From assembly GCA_937981575.1 (NCBI GenBank), contig CALJNR010000032.1, positions 1 through 64,000 of the forward strand: DNA of 64,000 bases. Direction: 5' to 3'. A program made the translations under genes and the position numbers. The notes beneath the pieces were generated by a model. The model saw only the letters and a list, made by a program, of their open reading frames with translations. It searched no databases and was not told the origin of the DNA. Below are positions 8,543-19,104 of the stretch, piece after piece. Numbering within the stretch: the first letter of the stretch is position 1; the number at the start of each line of letters is the position of its first letter. This DNA is from an uncultured Clostridia bacterium. Its GTDB lineage: Bacteria > Bacillota > Clostridia > Lachnospirales > Cellulosilyticaceae.

Positions 8543-10198
8543 TCATTCAACAAAAGCTGCAAATCTCGCTCTTACTTCTTCTTCTCCGATAATATGCATA
8601 ATCGTAAAGAGATCTGGCGTGTTGGCTCTGTAGGTAAGGGCTGCTCTTACAGCACCTGCCACATCAGATACCATCCCTTTAAAGGCTTCTGGTGTTTTCT
8701 TAAAGGCTTTGCGGTCTGCTGCATAGCCAAGCTCTATCGCTAAAGCTTTCAGTTCTTCGAACCAGGTTTCTTGATCGGTATCATAACGGTAAACCTTGGC
8801 ATAGGCTTCAATAATGCTTTTGGCATCTTCAAGGCTCATATTTTTTGGAAGCTCTGCCTGCTCTTTTGTCTCCACTTTAAAGAGCGGTGCAAAAAAGTAG
8901 CAGATCTTTTCTCGGACTTCACTCCATTTGCCATAGTCTTTGCGAGGCTTAGGACCATCTTTATCTATGTTGAAAATTTGCTTAGCCATCTCTTCATTTT
9001 CTGTTACAAGCGCGTACATCTCTTTGTCATATTCTTTGGCCCACGCTGTGTAGAGATCATATACTTCTTCGGCTTTCATTTTGGAGATTACATGTTTGCT
9101 GACATCATTTAGCTTGATAATATCAAAAAGTGCCCCGCTCTTGCTCATCTTATCTAAAGCTACCGGGAAATCATGATAGTCTGCTGATGGATTCTCTGTG
9201 CGCCACTCTTCATAAGTGGAATTGATAATATTTAAAAGGTATTCGACAACAGAAGCTTTTGGATAGCCTTCTTCTTTATAATAGCTTACTGCACTTTCTG
9301 GATCTTTTCTCTTGGAAAGCTTGCGTTTTGATGCACCTTCCAGCTTCATAACCGTTGGAATATGAGCATATTCAGGTCTTTCAAAGCCCAGAATATCAAA
9401 AAGCTGCACATGGATTGGCAGTGAAGAAAGCCACTCTTCGCCTCTTATGACATGGGTTGTCCCCATCAGTGCATCATCGATTGCATGGGCAAAGTGATAC
9501 GTTGGCAGCCCATCCCCTTTAATGAGGACAATATCTTGATTGTTTTCAGGAAATGAAGTCTCTCCTTTAATAAGGTCATTAAATTGCACTCTTGTTTCTG
9601 GATTCCCCGGAGACTTAAGCCTTATGATATAACTTTCTCCTTTTTGGATTTTAGCTAGTGCTTCTTCTGGAGATATATTTCTGTAGATAGCATATTCCCC
9701 ATAGCAGCCAGGCGTTAATTTTTCGGCTGTTTGTTTTTCACGCATCTCTTCTAATTCTTCCGGTGTGCAAAAACAAGGATAAGCGAGCCCCTTTAAAATA
9801 AGATCTTTAGCAAAAGTTTTGTAAATCATTTCTCTTTCACTTTGTCTATAAGGACCATATTCTCCTATTGAGGCATTCTGCCCTGTCATCCCTTCGTTAA
9901 AGGTCATGCCAAAGTCGTTCATTGTTCTTATTGTATCTTCTATAGCCCCTTCAACTTCTCTTTTTTGATCCGTATCTTCTATTCGGAGAAAAAAGATTCC
10001 GCCGCTTTGGGTAGCTATTCTTTCACTGACAAGAGCTGCAAAAACGCCTCCTATATGCTGAAAACCTGTAGGACTTGGGGCGTAACGGGTTACTTTCGCC
10101 CCTTCTTTTAAACTGCGTTTAGGGTATTTTTGAATATAGTATTCCGGTGTTTTATCGATATCTTGAAATATTAAATCTGCTAACTGCTGTAAACTCAT
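8543..10198 (-). CDS. gltX: Glutamyl-tRNA synthetase
   Basis: GltX charges tRNA-Glu, and in organisms lacking GlnRS also tRNA-Gln. The class I signatures are present: [11 protein letters not shown] at residues 41-51 (the HIGH motif) and KLSKRKD near 290 (the KMSKS motif). [15 protein letters not shown] near 140 fits the GluRS insertion. At 551 residues it is longer than the usual 480 or so, mainly through an N-terminal extension of about 30 residues before the catalytic core and a longer C-terminal anticodon-binding part, as in several clostridial GltX proteins. No T-box leader is visible upstream; the terminator of the upstream ABC operon lies at 10236-10269. Confidence 0.97.
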   Translation of the reverse strand: MSLQQLADLIFQDIDKTPEYYIQKYPKRSLKEGAKVTRYAPSPTGFQHIGGVFAALVSERIATQSGGIFFLRIEDTDQKREVEGAIEDTIRTMNDFGMTFNEGMTGQNASIGEYGPYRQSEREMIYKTFAKDLILKGLAYPCFCTPEELEEMREKQTAEKLTPGCYGEYAIYRNISPEEALAKIQKGESYIIRLKSPGNPETRVQFNDLIKGETSFPENNQDIVLIKGDGLPTYHFAHAIDDALMGTTHVIRGEEWLSSLPIHVQLFDILGFERPEYAHIPTVMKLEGASKRKLSKRKDPESAVSYYKEEGYPKASVVEYLLNIINSTYEEWRTENPSADYHDFPVALDKMSKSGALFDIIKLNDVSKHVISKMKAEEVYDLYTAWAKEYDKEMYALVTENEEMAKQIFNIDKDGPKPRKDYGKWSEVREKICYFFAPLFKVETKEQAELPKNMSLEDAKSIIEAYAKVYRYDTDQETWFEELKALAIELGYAADRKAFKKTPEAFKGMVSDVAGAVRAALTYRANTPDLFTIMHIIGEEEVRARFAAFVE

Positions 10199-10235
10199 TG
10201 TTTCACCTTACCTTTAAAATAATTAGTTTTTTACA

Positions 10236-10269
10236 TTAAAAAGCCTTTCGCCTCTAAATGGGCGAAAGG
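10236..10269 (-). terminator. Terminator of the ABC exporter operon
   Basis: A 9-bp perfect stem, CCTTTCGCC with GGCGAAAGG, is followed on the minus strand by CTTTTT. It separates the ABC genes from gltX. Confidence 0.8.
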
Positions 10270-10334
10270 ACTGATCGATCATCCTGAAATCATTATACCT
10301 ACCAAGGCTTTGATTGTAAAGCATCATTCCCTCT

Positions 10335-11945
10335 TTAGGCTTTTGTATTGAGCTCCATCTGCATAAAAAGCTGATTAGAAAACAACCCGACTACAAAGGC
10401 AAAAATGATATTATAAGCTATTCCTGTACCTATAGCCGCTATATAACTTAAAAATGCCCCTGAACCTGAATACATAACAGCGCCAATAATCACGCCTGTG
10501 ATAATGCCCGGCGCCGCAAAGACAAAAGCTAAAAGGAGATACAGCATCATCAAGAGTCCAGCATTCCCCGAACTTCCGAACATTCTCTGAAATAAGACGC
10601 TAAGCCCCGTAAACAGCATCTGAAAGCTTATTCTTGCTAAGATGCATAGTAGTATAAATAAAGGATTCACCCCCACCAACACTCCTATAGGCAAAAACAT
10701 AAAACATCCTTCCAGTGCCGCCTTGATAAGTCCCTCTAATGAAGCAAAAAACATCTTGATAACGCCCGGCTGCGGCAGCAGGTAAATATAATGATATTTA
10801 AGTTCTGCTGTCCACCGCTCGGCCTGACTCATTAAAATCTGCATGTAAGTCATGATCCCCAATATAATAAGCAGCTTTGTATAATCATCTAATTCTTTGG
10901 CCTTGTTTAAAAAGAAGCCAATTCCAAGGGCGATTACAACCTGCATTGCCGAAGAAACATTAATCCCTATTTTGCCGCTTCGGCCAGCTTCGAGCATCTG
11001 TTTATAAAAAATGGTGGATGCTCCTCTTCCCCTTTTGAGCCCAAAGCTTTTAACCTTTTCCCCTTTTAGCTTAGTCTGACTGTCTAGAAGCGGTTTTCCT
11101 TTCTGCATGGCACTTGTTACCTCGTCCATATATTCAGTTGTGGTTAAAACATCTTCATAATAATCTGCATTGCTTTTTAAAATAGACAGCAAAATCGCTG
11201 CAAGCGCAGCTGCTGTTACAAGGCTGTAGATAATCGCAGTATGAATCTCCCCTTGAATCACAGCGCCTATAGCGTCTTTAATCCATCCTACAAAAGGCAC
11301 ATAATCAAGTATCCTTAAAGCATGAAGTGCTGCGCCAATGAGGTCTTCCCCTTGAGCCACCTGATAAATAAGCAGTGCTCCAGCGGCTGCCAGCACGGAG
11401 TTAAATACGATTTTAACCCTTCGTTTCCTCTTAGGATTGCCGTTTGAAAACATATACAGCGCCATGCTGCAGACCTGGCAAGCAATAAGCAGCGTCAGAT
11501 AGCCTATGAAAATAGCCAAGCAGCCAATTCCATTGATCCCGTAAATACGGTTCAAAGTTGGAATTTGATATAAAATAAAGATCGAAATAAAAAGATTAAG
11601 TCCCATTTGCTTGATAATGCCATACATCAGTACCTTTTTAGAAGAAATGGGGGCAGTAAATAATAAGTTTACATCACTCATCTTAAAAAATGAGGCTCCT
11701 CTTTCCAGTCCTGAATAAAGAGAGATGGAAAAAATAAACATAAAGAACCCAGCAGCAATACCTAAAAGCTCATTAATATCCCGCATCTTTTTAGGCGCTT
11801 CTTCCTTGTCCAGCAGTGAAAGCACAAAAGTAAGGCCAAGGAAAAAAATTATAAATACATACGCCGCAATCTTTGCAGGATTCTTCTTGAGGCTGACAAA
11901 ATAGTTTTTTAGCTGCTTTTTCAGCAGATACCCGATGACATTCAC
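10335..11945 (-). CDS. Putative ABC exporter permease
   Basis: The 536-residue protein is very hydrophobic, with about twelve predicted membrane segments in two clusters separated by a cytoplasmic stretch at about residues 265-320. Its organisation fits the putative ABC exporter family of Firmicutes (ABC-2 related), which works with a separate ATPase. It overlaps the ATPase gene by four bases, so the two are translationally coupled and very likely form one transporter. The substrate cannot be read from the sequence; peptides, antibiotics or lipids are options for the family. Confidence 0.75.
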   Translation of the reverse strand: MNVIGYLLKKQLKNYFVSLKKNPAKIAAYVFIIFFLGLTFVLSLLDKEEAPKKMRDINELLGIAAGFFMFIFSISLYSGLERGASFFKMSDVNLLFTAPISSKKVLMYGIIKQMGLNLFISIFILYQIPTLNRIYGINGIGCLAIFIGYLTLLIACQVCSMALYMFSNGNPKRKRRVKIVFNSVLAAAGALLIYQVAQGEDLIGAALHALRILDYVPFVGWIKDAIGAVIQGEIHTAIIYSLVTAAALAAILLSILKSNADYYEDVLTTTEYMDEVTSAMQKGKPLLDSQTKLKGEKVKSFGLKRGRGASTIFYKQMLEAGRSGKIGINVSSAMQVVIALGIGFFLNKAKELDDYTKLLIILGIMTYMQILMSQAERWTAELKYHYIYLLPQPGVIKMFFASLEGLIKAALEGCFMFLPIGVLVGVNPLFILLCILARISFQMLFTGLSVLFQRMFGSSGNAGLLMMLYLLLAFVFAAPGIITGVIIGAVMYSGSGAFLSYIAAIGTGIAYNIIFAFVVGLFSNQLFMQMELNTKA

Positions 11946-12652
11946 GCCTTTTCACCTCTTCTTTCAGTAATACTGAAAAACAGTTCTTCTAAAGATGCAT
12001 TATCCCTTTCCATATCTAATCTGGTTCTTGTTGCTGCAAAGCTGCCGTCCTGCATAATATGCGCAATATCCCAGTAGTTTTCTACACTGTCCAGCATGTG
12101 AGTGCTGATCAAAAGAGAAGTTCCCTGATTTTTGAGATTAATAAGCAGTTCTTTAAGCTCTTTGATAGCATGAGGATCAAGCCCTACCAAAGGCTCATCA
12201 AAAACAATGACCTTAGGCCGGTGCAGAATACCACAGCAGATGCTGACTTTTTGCTGCATGCCTTTTGAGAGTTCTCCCCCCAGCTTTTTGCGCTTATCCT
12301 CTAACTCAAAACGCTTAATAAGTTCATCAGCATAGCTTTCCCAATTTTCAAGCTGGTAGGCTCTTGCTATAAATTCAAGATGTTCTTCGACTGTAAGCAG
12401 CGGATAAAGCGATGGCATCTCCGGAATATACCCCAGCATCTTTTTAGCTTCCAGGGACTTATTGGGGATCCCCCCAACTGTAATGGCTCCTTCAAATCTT
12501 AAAAGACCTACAATGCACTTAATAATCGTTGATTTGCCTGCACCGTTCGGCCCCAGCAAAATCGCAATCTGTCCCTTATCTACGCTAAAATTCAAATCTT
12601 TATTTGCAAGGACTTTGCCATATTTTTTGGTCACGTGATCTACTTTTAACAT
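11942..12652 (-). CDS. ABC transporter ATP-binding protein
   Basis: The 236-residue nucleotide-binding domain has Walker A GPNGAGKST (34-42), a signature ELSKGMQQK near 130, Walker B KVIVFDEPLVG near 155 and a switch histidine in STHM. It powers the permease encoded by the overlapping downstream gene. The sequence resembles ATPases of ABC-2 type exporters, consistent with export. The start ATG has AAAAGGAGAAAAAAG upstream. Confidence 0.93.
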   Translation of the reverse strand: MLKVDHVTKKYGKVLANKDLNFSVDKGQIAILLGPNGAGKSTIIKCIVGLLRFEGAITVGGIPNKSLEAKKMLGYIPEMPSLYPLLTVEEHLEFIARAYQLENWESYADELIKRFELEDKRKKLGGELSKGMQQKVSICCGILHRPKVIVFDEPLVGLDPHAIKELKELLINLKNQGTSLLISTHMLDSVENYWDIAHIMQDGSFAATRTRLDMERDNASLEELFFSITERRGEKA

Positions 12653-12886
12653 CTTTTTTCTCCTTTTATTGGTTCATTTTTCAGGACTACTGCTAAACTC
12701 CTGGGTTGTGGCAGAGTATCCTATTCTAAGCAGGCTTTTCTGTAATTTTAAGAATATTACAATATTTACACACTATTATAACGGCTTAAACCCATAATGT
12801 ACATCATAAATTTCACACATAAATAAAATACCATCCCAGCTTTACGCTGATCATGGCACTTTATAAAGTCTAATTTATTAGGTTCT

Positions 12887-13876
12887 TTAAAGATGCAGTT
12901 CATTTTCACACTGCCCATTTTGAACATATTCATAAAGATTTCTAAGAGCGTATTCTACCATATTTGAGACGGCTTCATCTGTGTAAAAGCCAATGTGAGG
13001 CGTAAAAATAACGTTATCTAAAGCTGTAAGCTCATGAAAAACGGGCTCTTCAAAAGTTTGACCCGTTAAATTATGTCTTACAAAGGTCTCTTCATTTTCA
13101 TAAACATCAAAACCAAGGCCCCCTATTTTTCCGCTTCTTAGGCCGTCAAGTACAGTCTGGTAGTCAAACAGTTCCCCTCTTGCAGTATTGATAAGGTAAA
13201 CGCCGCCCTTCATCTTGGCTATACTTTTTTCATTAACCATATGATAGTTCTCCGGCGTATATGGACAATGAAAAGAAAGCATATCACTCTTTGCATATAA
13301 TGCATCAAGGTCCACGTATTCAGCATAGGCCTTTACATCTTCCCTTGGATTAAAATCATAAGCCAGAACAGCTGCGCCAAGCCCCTTAAAAGCCTTGATC
13401 GTTTCAAAACCAATCTTGCCTGTTCCAACAATGCCTATTGTCATATTTCTAATTTCTCCAGCTCTTAGCCCCGCCAGCCTAAAGTCCTGAGCCTCTACCC
13501 TCTGCATCACACTTTTTAGTTTTCGCATCAAAGCAAGTGCCAGCATTAATGTATGCTCGGATATCGCATTGGGTGAGTAGCTGGGAACATACGATACTTT
13601 GACCCCCAAAGCTTTGGCAGCCTTTAAGTCAATATGATTAAATCCCGCTGTCCTTGTTACAATATATGCTATGCCATAATGCTTCAAATCACTTATGATC
13701 TCTAGGTCCAAATAACCTGCCGCTGCAACCACAACAGCCCCGCAGCCTTTCGCTAAATGCGTATTTTCTCTTGTAATCCCCTCTGATGAGGCGCTTAAAT
13801 CCAGCTGATATTGCTTACCATAGCGTTCAAAAAATTCCTCTTCATCAGGTCTTTTGCTGTATACAAATACTTTCAT
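12887..13876 (-). CDS. D-2-hydroxyacid dehydrogenase, probably D-lactate dehydrogenase
   Basis: The 329-residue protein is a D-isomer-specific 2-hydroxyacid dehydrogenase: NAD-binding GTGKIG near 150, and the catalytic arginine, glutamate and histidine in NTARGE, FDVYENE and TPHIGF. The NAD-dependent reaction is reduction of a 2-keto acid; the closest functional classes are fermentative D-lactate dehydrogenase and D-2-hydroxyisocaproate dehydrogenase. In an anaerobe the first is most likely (inference). The gene is monocistronic. A TATAAT box lies about 35 bp upstream of the ATG on the minus strand. A Rex-type site is not evident. Confidence 0.85.
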   Translation of the reverse strand: MKVFVYSKRPDEEEFFERYGKQYQLDLSASSEGITRENTHLAKGCGAVVVAAAGYLDLEIISDLKHYGIAYIVTRTAGFNHIDLKAAKALGVKVSYVPSYSPNAISEHTLMLALALMRKLKSVMQRVEAQDFRLAGLRAGEIRNMTIGIVGTGKIGFETIKAFKGLGAAVLAYDFNPREDVKAYAEYVDLDALYAKSDMLSFHCPYTPENYHMVNEKSIAKMKGGVYLINTARGELFDYQTVLDGLRSGKIGGLGFDVYENEETFVRHNLTGQTFEEPVFHELTALDNVIFTPHIGFYTDEAVSNMVEYALRNLYEYVQNGQCENELHL

Positions 13877-13983
13877 ATTTTGCCCATCCTTGACTAATCA
13901 CTTTCTCTCTATTATAGCATAAAACCTCCGCCACTAAGCAAGCCCCACAAGAAAGCGTGCAAAAAACGCACGCCTATGTGAAA

Positions 13984-14025
13984 TAGAAAAGAGCACCCAT
14001 TTCTGATGAATGGATGCTCTTTTTG
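13984..14025 (-). terminator. Terminator of hcp
   Basis: A stem of about 13 bp with one mismatch pairs AAAGAGCA-CCATT with AATGG-TGCTCTTT just after the hcp stop codon, followed on the minus strand by TTTTCTATTT. T residues on the plus side make it potentially bidirectional. Confidence 0.75.
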
Positions 14026-14033
14026 AGGGTTTG

Positions 14034-15671
14034 TTATGCCATAAACATTTTAATATCGTCTTCTACATTTGTGATGCCGCCAATACCAAAGTTATCTACT
14101 AAAACTTTAGCCACGTTTGGTGAAAGGAAAGCTGGCAGTGTTGGTCCAAGGTGAATATTTTTAACTCCTAAGTGAAGAAGTGCAAGAAGAACGATAACTG
14201 CTTTTTGCTCATACCATGCAATGTTAAATGCAATTGGAAGTTCATTGATATCTTCAAGGGCAAATACTTCTTTTAACTTAAGTGCAATAACTGCTAATGA
14301 ATAAGAGTCATTACATTGTCCTGCATCAAGTACTCTTGGGATACCGCCGATGTCACCAAGCTGAAGTTTGTTGTATTTATATTTTGCACAACCTGCTGTT
14401 AAGATCACTGTATCTTGTGGCAGTGCCTGTGCAAAATCTGTATAGTAGTTACGAGCTTTTTGACGGCCATCGCAGCCTGCCATAACGAAGAACTTTTTAA
14501 TCGCTCCTGTTTTAACAGCATCAACTACTTTATCAGCAAGTGCAAGGACTTGGTTGTGTGCAAAACCACCAATGATTTCTCCTGTTTCAATTTCTGTAGG
14601 CGCTGCACATTTTTTAGCATGCTCAATGATTTCACTGAAATCTTTGTTGCCGTTTTCGTCAGCACTAATATGCTTACATCCTGTAAATCCTGCTGATCCT
14701 GTTGTATAAAGTCTATCTTTATAGTCTTCTGATGGAGGCACAATACAGTTCGTTGTCATTAAGATTGGGCCATTAAAGCTTGCGAATTCTTCTTTTTGTT
14801 TGTGCCATGCATTACCATAGTTGCCTACGAAGTTGTCATATTTTTTGAAACCTGGGTAGTAGTGCGCTGGAAGCATTTCTGAATGGGTATAAACATCTAC
14901 CCCTGTTCCTTTTGTTTGTTCAAGCAGCTGTTCTAAGTCTCTAAGGTCATGGCCTGAGATGATAATTGCTGGATTGTTTCTAACCCCAAGGTTAACTTTT
15001 GTGATTTCTGGGTGTCCATAGCTTGAAGTATTCGCTGCATCTAATAATGCCATACCGTCAACACCGTATTTACCTGTTTCAAGCGTAATCGCTACATAAT
15101 CTCCTACAGTTAAGCTGTCATCTAAAGTACTTGCAAGGGCTTTTTGCATAAATGCCGCTGTATCTTCTGATGTATGCTTGAGTACATTTGCATGTTTAAG
15201 GTAAGCTGCAAGGCCTTTAAGCCCATAAGTGATAAGCTCTCTTAAGCTTCTGATGTCTTCATCTTTTGTTGAAAGTACGCCAACTGTTTCAGCTTTTGAA
15301 TCCATTTCATCTTTTGACATAAAGGTAATAAGTGCTGCTTCGCTAAGGCCTGAAATATTATCAAGTTCTTTCAGCAGCCCATCTCTTATTTTAAGGGTTT
15401 CATCTACTCGCTTATAAAAAACATCTAAATCAAAGTTTGCATTAGTGATTGTTGTAAATAAGTTAAGTGTTACAAACTGATTGACTGCTTCTGACACTGC
15501 TTTGCCTTCAGCTCTTAATCTTGTTGTAATTTCACTCACACCTTTTGTTACATACACAAGCAGGTCTTGAATTTTAGCAACTTCCGGCGTTTTACCACAA
15601 ACGCCTTTTTTCGTACATCCGCTGCACCCTGCTGTTTCTTGACATTGGTAACAAAACATTAAATTCTCCAT
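14034..15671 (-). CDS. hcp: Hybrid cluster protein (hydroxylamine/NO reductase)
   Basis: The protein has the N-terminal cysteine set for the Fe-S cluster at residues 7, 10, 19 and 25, with an extra cysteine at 16, followed by the Hcp fold with hybrid-cluster ligands in the C-terminal half (for example GCAKYKYNK and the ECNDSYS-like CNDSYSL segment). Hcp reduces nitric oxide or hydroxylamine and is induced by nitrosative stress. I prefer the second ATG (15669-15671): AGGAGG lies seven bases before it but only one base before the first ATG at 15677. The operator and promoter upstream point to CRP/FNR-family activation. No hcr reductase gene is next to it. Confidence 0.95.
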   Translation of the reverse strand: MENLMFCYQCQETAGCSGCTKKGVCGKTPEVAKIQDLLVYVTKGVSEITTRLRAEGKAVSEAVNQFVTLNLFTTITNANFDLDVFYKRVDETLKIRDGLLKELDNISGLSEAALITFMSKDEMDSKAETVGVLSTKDEDIRSLRELITYGLKGLAAYLKHANVLKHTSEDTAAFMQKALASTLDDSLTVGDYVAITLETGKYGVDGMALLDAANTSSYGHPEITKVNLGVRNNPAIIISGHDLRDLEQLLEQTKGTGVDVYTHSEMLPAHYYPGFKKYDNFVGNYGNAWHKQKEEFASFNGPILMTTNCIVPPSEDYKDRLYTTGSAGFTGCKHISADENGNKDFSEIIEHAKKCAAPTEIETGEIIGGFAHNQVLALADKVVDAVKTGAIKKFFVMAGCDGRQKARNYYTDFAQALPQDTVILTAGCAKYKYNKLQLGDIGGIPRVLDAGQCNDSYSLAVIALKLKEVFALEDINELPIAFNIAWYEQKAVIVLLALLHLGVKNIHLGPTLPAFLSPNVAKVLVDNFGIGGITNVEDDIKMFMA

Positions 15672-15741
15672 TCCCATTCCTCCTAGTATAAATTATTAAT
15701 TTATTTTTCTTTCTGCGCTTTTTTCGCTCTTTACATTTTCC

Positions 15742-15790
15742 AGTATATACGATAAAAACAAAACAGTCTGTAACCACCGTTACAAACTGT
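15742..15790 (-). promoter_or_regulatory. hcp promoter with CRP/FNR-type operator at -41.5
   Basis: A 28-bp palindrome at 15763-15790 has core TGTAAC-CACC-GTTACA (15769-15784) and outer arms ACAGT/ACTGT, with one mismatch. On the minus strand a TATACT -10 box (15742-15747) predicts a start at 15735, so the palindrome centre is at -41.5, the class II activator position. HcpR, the CRP/FNR-family regulator of hcp in anaerobes, is the likely binder (inference). Confidence 0.8.
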
Positions 15791-15893
15791 TTGTTTTTGC
15801 AAAAAATTTTTTCATGATTTTGAAAACATTAATAATATAAATTAAACTTCAAACTACGAAATCTATAATCCTTTGAAATTTAATAAGGTATTC

Positions 15894-17768
15894 CTAGTAA
15901 GTTAGTCCATAGCCTTCTTTAAATAGAATATTTTCATCCTTTAGCGGAAATGCATCTGCTGATTTTGGCCAGTTCATAGGAAGTTTACCTGTAAAAGAAT
16001 AGTTGCCTTCAAAAAGCACCTCAGAAACACCTTGCCCTTCACTGCCCGGAAGCCAAGCCATCACCAGGGCATCCCAGTTCTCCAGCTCTTTAGTAATAAT
16101 CCTTGGTCTGCCAGATACTATAATTGTTACAATAGGTTTGCCTAAAGCCTTAGCTTTCTCTATGGCCTTCGCGTTACCGGTTAACGGAAGCGGCTCAAAT
16201 TCACCTCTTGGCTCCTCAGTCTCCAAAATAGCAAGCTGCGCATCATCTCCTTGAAATTCTGCATGGGCTCTTTCCCCTATAACCAGTACGACTACATCGG
16301 CTTCATGTGCTTTTGTTTTGTCTGTAATCAAGTTTTCCCCTATAAGCTCTTTAAAGCCTTCTAAAATAGTTTTTCCTGTAATGTCAGCTTCTCCCCCTTG
16401 CCAAGATACTGTCCAGCCGCCGCACTGCGCGCCTATATTATTCGCTGCTGGCCCCAGCACATATACTTTTGTATCTTTTTTAAGCGGCAGAATATCATTT
16501 TGATTTTTAAGAAGAACGAGAGACTTCCGAACTGCCTCCTGAGCTACTTCCCTATTGCCTTGATTTCCAATTTCATACCCCGTGTTAATCTGCGGCACTG
16601 GATTTTCAAAAAGTCCCATCTCCAGCTTCACTTTTAAAATTCTTCTTACAGCATCATTGATACGTTCTTCACTGATATCTCCTTTTTTAACTGCCTTCAC
16701 TAAAGCACTATGCACTTCGCGCCATCTATAAGGCTCCATAAACAGATCTGCCCCTGCGTCAGCTGCAAGAACAACCTGGTCATAAAGATTCTTTGCGGGT
16801 ATTTCACGTATTCCTTCAAAATCAGTAACGACTATCCCCTGAAATCCTAGTTCACCTTTTAGCACATCCGTTACCCAATACTTGTTTGCATGCATTTTTA
16901 TATCATTTGTACTGGAAAAAGAAAGCATGATCGTCTTGACTCCGCTTTTGATCGCTGCTTCATAGCTTGGCAAGGCAACCTTTCTTATTTCTTCTTCTGA
17001 AAGTGTTACGTTTCCTCTATCAATTTTTCCGTCCATTCCAGTTCCCCAGGCAGTAAGTCCATCACCTATATAATGCTTTGCAGTGGCTGCTGCGCCATTT
17101 AGCTGCAGCCCTTCAATAAGCGCTCGCGAAAGTCTGGCTGTTTTTTCACTGCTTTCACCATAACTTTCGTAATAACGTCCCCATCTTGGGTCCCTTGCAA
17201 CAGGCATACAAGGTGCAAAAGTCCAATTAATACCCGTTGCCAGCATCTCTTTTGCAGTGATTTCACCTATTTTTTTCATAAGCTCCGTATCATCTGCTGC
17301 TCCAAGACCTATATTATGTGGAAATATTGTAGCATTGCTTACGCTATTATGTCCATGCACGGCATCAATGCCATAAATAATAGGAATCTGATGAGGCGTC
17401 TTTTTAGCTGCTTCTTGAAATGCTGTAATCATTTGAATCCATGGCTTTGTATCCGTTTTACCGCCTTCTGGTATTGATCCGCCAGCGCTCATAATTGATC
17501 CTACATAATATCTTCTGACTTCATCTGGCTTAATGTCTCCTCTTTCTGCCTGCAGCATCTGACCAGCCTTTTCCTCTAAAGACATTTCCACAAGGAGTTT
17601 ATCTATATCCGCTGCCTCACGCACTTCTACTTTTTTAGACACTTCCTTTGAAGCGGCAGATGCAGACGCGCTGTTTTTCTTCTTTTCTCCTCCGGCCCCA
17701 CCGCATCCAGTAAGTATAAGACTTAATACTAAAATAATGGCTCCCCATTTACTCATCCTTGATTTCAT
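15894..17768 (-). CDS. Glycoside hydrolase family 3 beta-glucosidase-like lipoprotein
   Basis: The 624-residue protein starts with a lipoprotein signal ending LTGC (Cys22), then a low-complexity Ser/Ala/Lys linker, a GH3 TIM-barrel domain at about 57-380 and a GH3 C-terminal domain to about 600. The catalytic aspartate is in VTDFEGI near residue 300; KHYIGDG and the GINWTFAPC stretch are typical of the barrel. It should act at the cell surface, splitting beta-linked glucosides or oligosaccharides such as cellodextrins. The family also has beta-xylosidases and N-acetylhexosaminidases; the barrel sequence looks most like beta-glucosidase/exo-glucanase members. It is monocistronic. Confidence 0.9.
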   Translation of the reverse strand: MKSRMSKWGAIILVLSLILTGCGGAGGEKKKNSASASAASKEVSKKVEVREAADIDKLLVEMSLEEKAGQMLQAERGDIKPDEVRRYYVGSIMSAGGSIPEGGKTDTKPWIQMITAFQEAAKKTPHQIPIIYGIDAVHGHNSVSNATIFPHNIGLGAADDTELMKKIGEITAKEMLATGINWTFAPCMPVARDPRWGRYYESYGESSEKTARLSRALIEGLQLNGAAATAKHYIGDGLTAWGTGMDGKIDRGNVTLSEEEIRKVALPSYEAAIKSGVKTIMLSFSSTNDIKMHANKYWVTDVLKGELGFQGIVVTDFEGIREIPAKNLYDQVVLAADAGADLFMEPYRWREVHSALVKAVKKGDISEERINDAVRRILKVKLEMGLFENPVPQINTGYEIGNQGNREVAQEAVRKSLVLLKNQNDILPLKKDTKVYVLGPAANNIGAQCGGWTVSWQGGEADITGKTILEGFKELIGENLITDKTKAHEADVVVLVIGERAHAEFQGDDAQLAILETEEPRGEFEPLPLTGNAKAIEKAKALGKPIVTIIVSGRPRIITKELENWDALVMAWLPGSEGQGVSEVLFEGNYSFTGKLPMNWPKSADAFPLKDENILFKEGYGLTY

Positions 17769-17942
17769 ATAATCCCCCTTCTATCATTACTATGTATACT
17801 TTGTCCCACAGCCTAAATTTAAAGTGAGTAATCCCCTTTTATTATATAGCACTGCCAGCTGATAGCATTGTGATTATTTTGACTAAAACCTGTTTTATTT
17901 TTTCTTTGTTTTCTCCTATCTAAATAGACTTATCTGCCCGAC

Positions 17943-17972
17943 AAAAAAGGTATGCCCGCTAGCGGCATACCT
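17943..17972 (-). terminator. Terminator overlapping the BtrH_N gene end
   Basis: AGGTATGCC and GGCATACCT pair perfectly (17948-17956 with 17964-17972), followed on the minus strand by TTTTTT. One arm encodes the final residues of the upstream gene and the stop lies in the loop. Confidence 0.8.
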
Positions 17973-19002
17973 CATAAAGCTTATCAAAAATATCTCTTTC
18001 ATCCTGCGCAATCTTATTCGCTCTTTCTGAAATCTCTTTTAAAAGCGCCGCATCAGAAGTTTCATAAAGCTGCATCATCCGCTCTCCTATCGCATCCCAA
18101 GCTTCTGAAAGCTGCCCAAAACGCTCTCCATAACCTTCTAAAGACTGCACCTTATACTTTTCACATGCTTCCTTTAAAAACTGTCCATACATCTTTCTAA
18201 AAAGCCCGCCTCCTGTCCCGCCGTCTTTATGAATCATAAAGTAGTTGGTAATCCCGGATCTTCTTAGCTTGTCTTCCGTAAATCTATCCCACTTCAAGAC
18301 CTCTTTTGCAAACTTATGTATGCCATTAATACCAAGCAGCTTAGCCGGGGCATTCAGCATATGATTTGCTGTTTCTCTCACTGCTTCATGAATCATCCTT
18401 TTGTTAATAGGCTGTATATCTTTAAAATCAAACTCAATCCACCTGTTACGCGGGGGAAAAGGCCTATACTTTGAGCTTCTTGCAGCTTTCATTTCCTCAA
18501 ATCCCACTATATGAAAATCTTCATGAATCTCTCCTTTTGGCGTTCGAATCCAAAAGTCACTCGCATCCCGGTCAGATACATAAAACACCTCTTTTTCTTC
18601 ATCAAATCCAAACAGCACAATCGAATGCCCTCCAAAATGACTATCCGGCTCTAGGTTCATATACTTAAGATAGGACATATCTGCATAAATCATAACAGGA
18701 ACATTGTTTTCAATAAGTGCTTTAGCTTTTATAAAAGCCTTATCAGCCTCTTTGCTTGCCTTGCATTTAAACTGCACACCCAGTCTATTTGCCAGTTGCT
18801 GTTCAAACTCAAAAACTTTCCCTCGTCCCGATATCATAGGCGCATCTGCTAATTGAATATAAGTAAATCCAACGCCTCCCCCAAGGCCAAACAGCACTGC
18901 TTCGCTTAGCGGCCAGCCATTATACTCAAAAGTCTGTTTTAGAGAATTGGTCACACAGTGCATGCCTCCTCTTGGCATAAAATCTTCAATAATATGTTTC
19001 AT
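17959..19002 (-). CDS. BtrH_N / DUF4872 domain protein
   Basis: The N-terminal half (about residues 9-145) fits the BtrH_N family, named after butirosin BtrH, the acyltransferase that moves the side chain from an acyl-carrier protein. A conserved GGMHC motif has Cys16, followed by a glycine-rich GLGGGVGFTY. The C-terminal half (about 165-340) fits DUF4872. The fold resembles papain-like peptidases of peptide and antibiotic pathways. No carrier protein or peptide-modification gene is beside it, so it is an orphan with unknown substrate. I moved the start six codons in, to the ATG at 19000-19002, preceded by AGGGGGGAACAAG. Confidence 0.8.
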   Translation of the reverse strand: MKHIIEDFMPRGGMHCVTNSLKQTFEYNGWPLSEAVLFGLGGGVGFTYIQLADAPMISGRGKVFEFEQQLANRLGVQFKCKASKEADKAFIKAKALIENNVPVMIYADMSYLKYMNLEPDSHFGGHSIVLFGFDEEKEVFYVSDRDASDFWIRTPKGEIHEDFHIVGFEEMKAARSSKYRPFPPRNRWIEFDFKDIQPINKRMIHEAVRETANHMLNAPAKLLGINGIHKFAKEVLKWDRFTEDKLRRSGITNYFMIHKDGGTGGGLFRKMYGQFLKEACEKYKVQSLEGYGERFGQLSEAWDAIGERMMQLYETSDAALLKEISERANKIAQDERDIFDKLYEVCR

Positions 19003-19104
19003 CTTGTTCCCCCCTATCATTTTATTCAGTCTCTTTTTACACTATAGCAAACTCAACCTGACACCATAATGTCATATTTCAAACCTTTCTTCATTTTAAG
19101 TAAT

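Noticed and set aside
10199-10235. T-box leader for gltX
   Set aside because: The space before gltX is far too short for a T-box and holds the terminator of the ABC operon.
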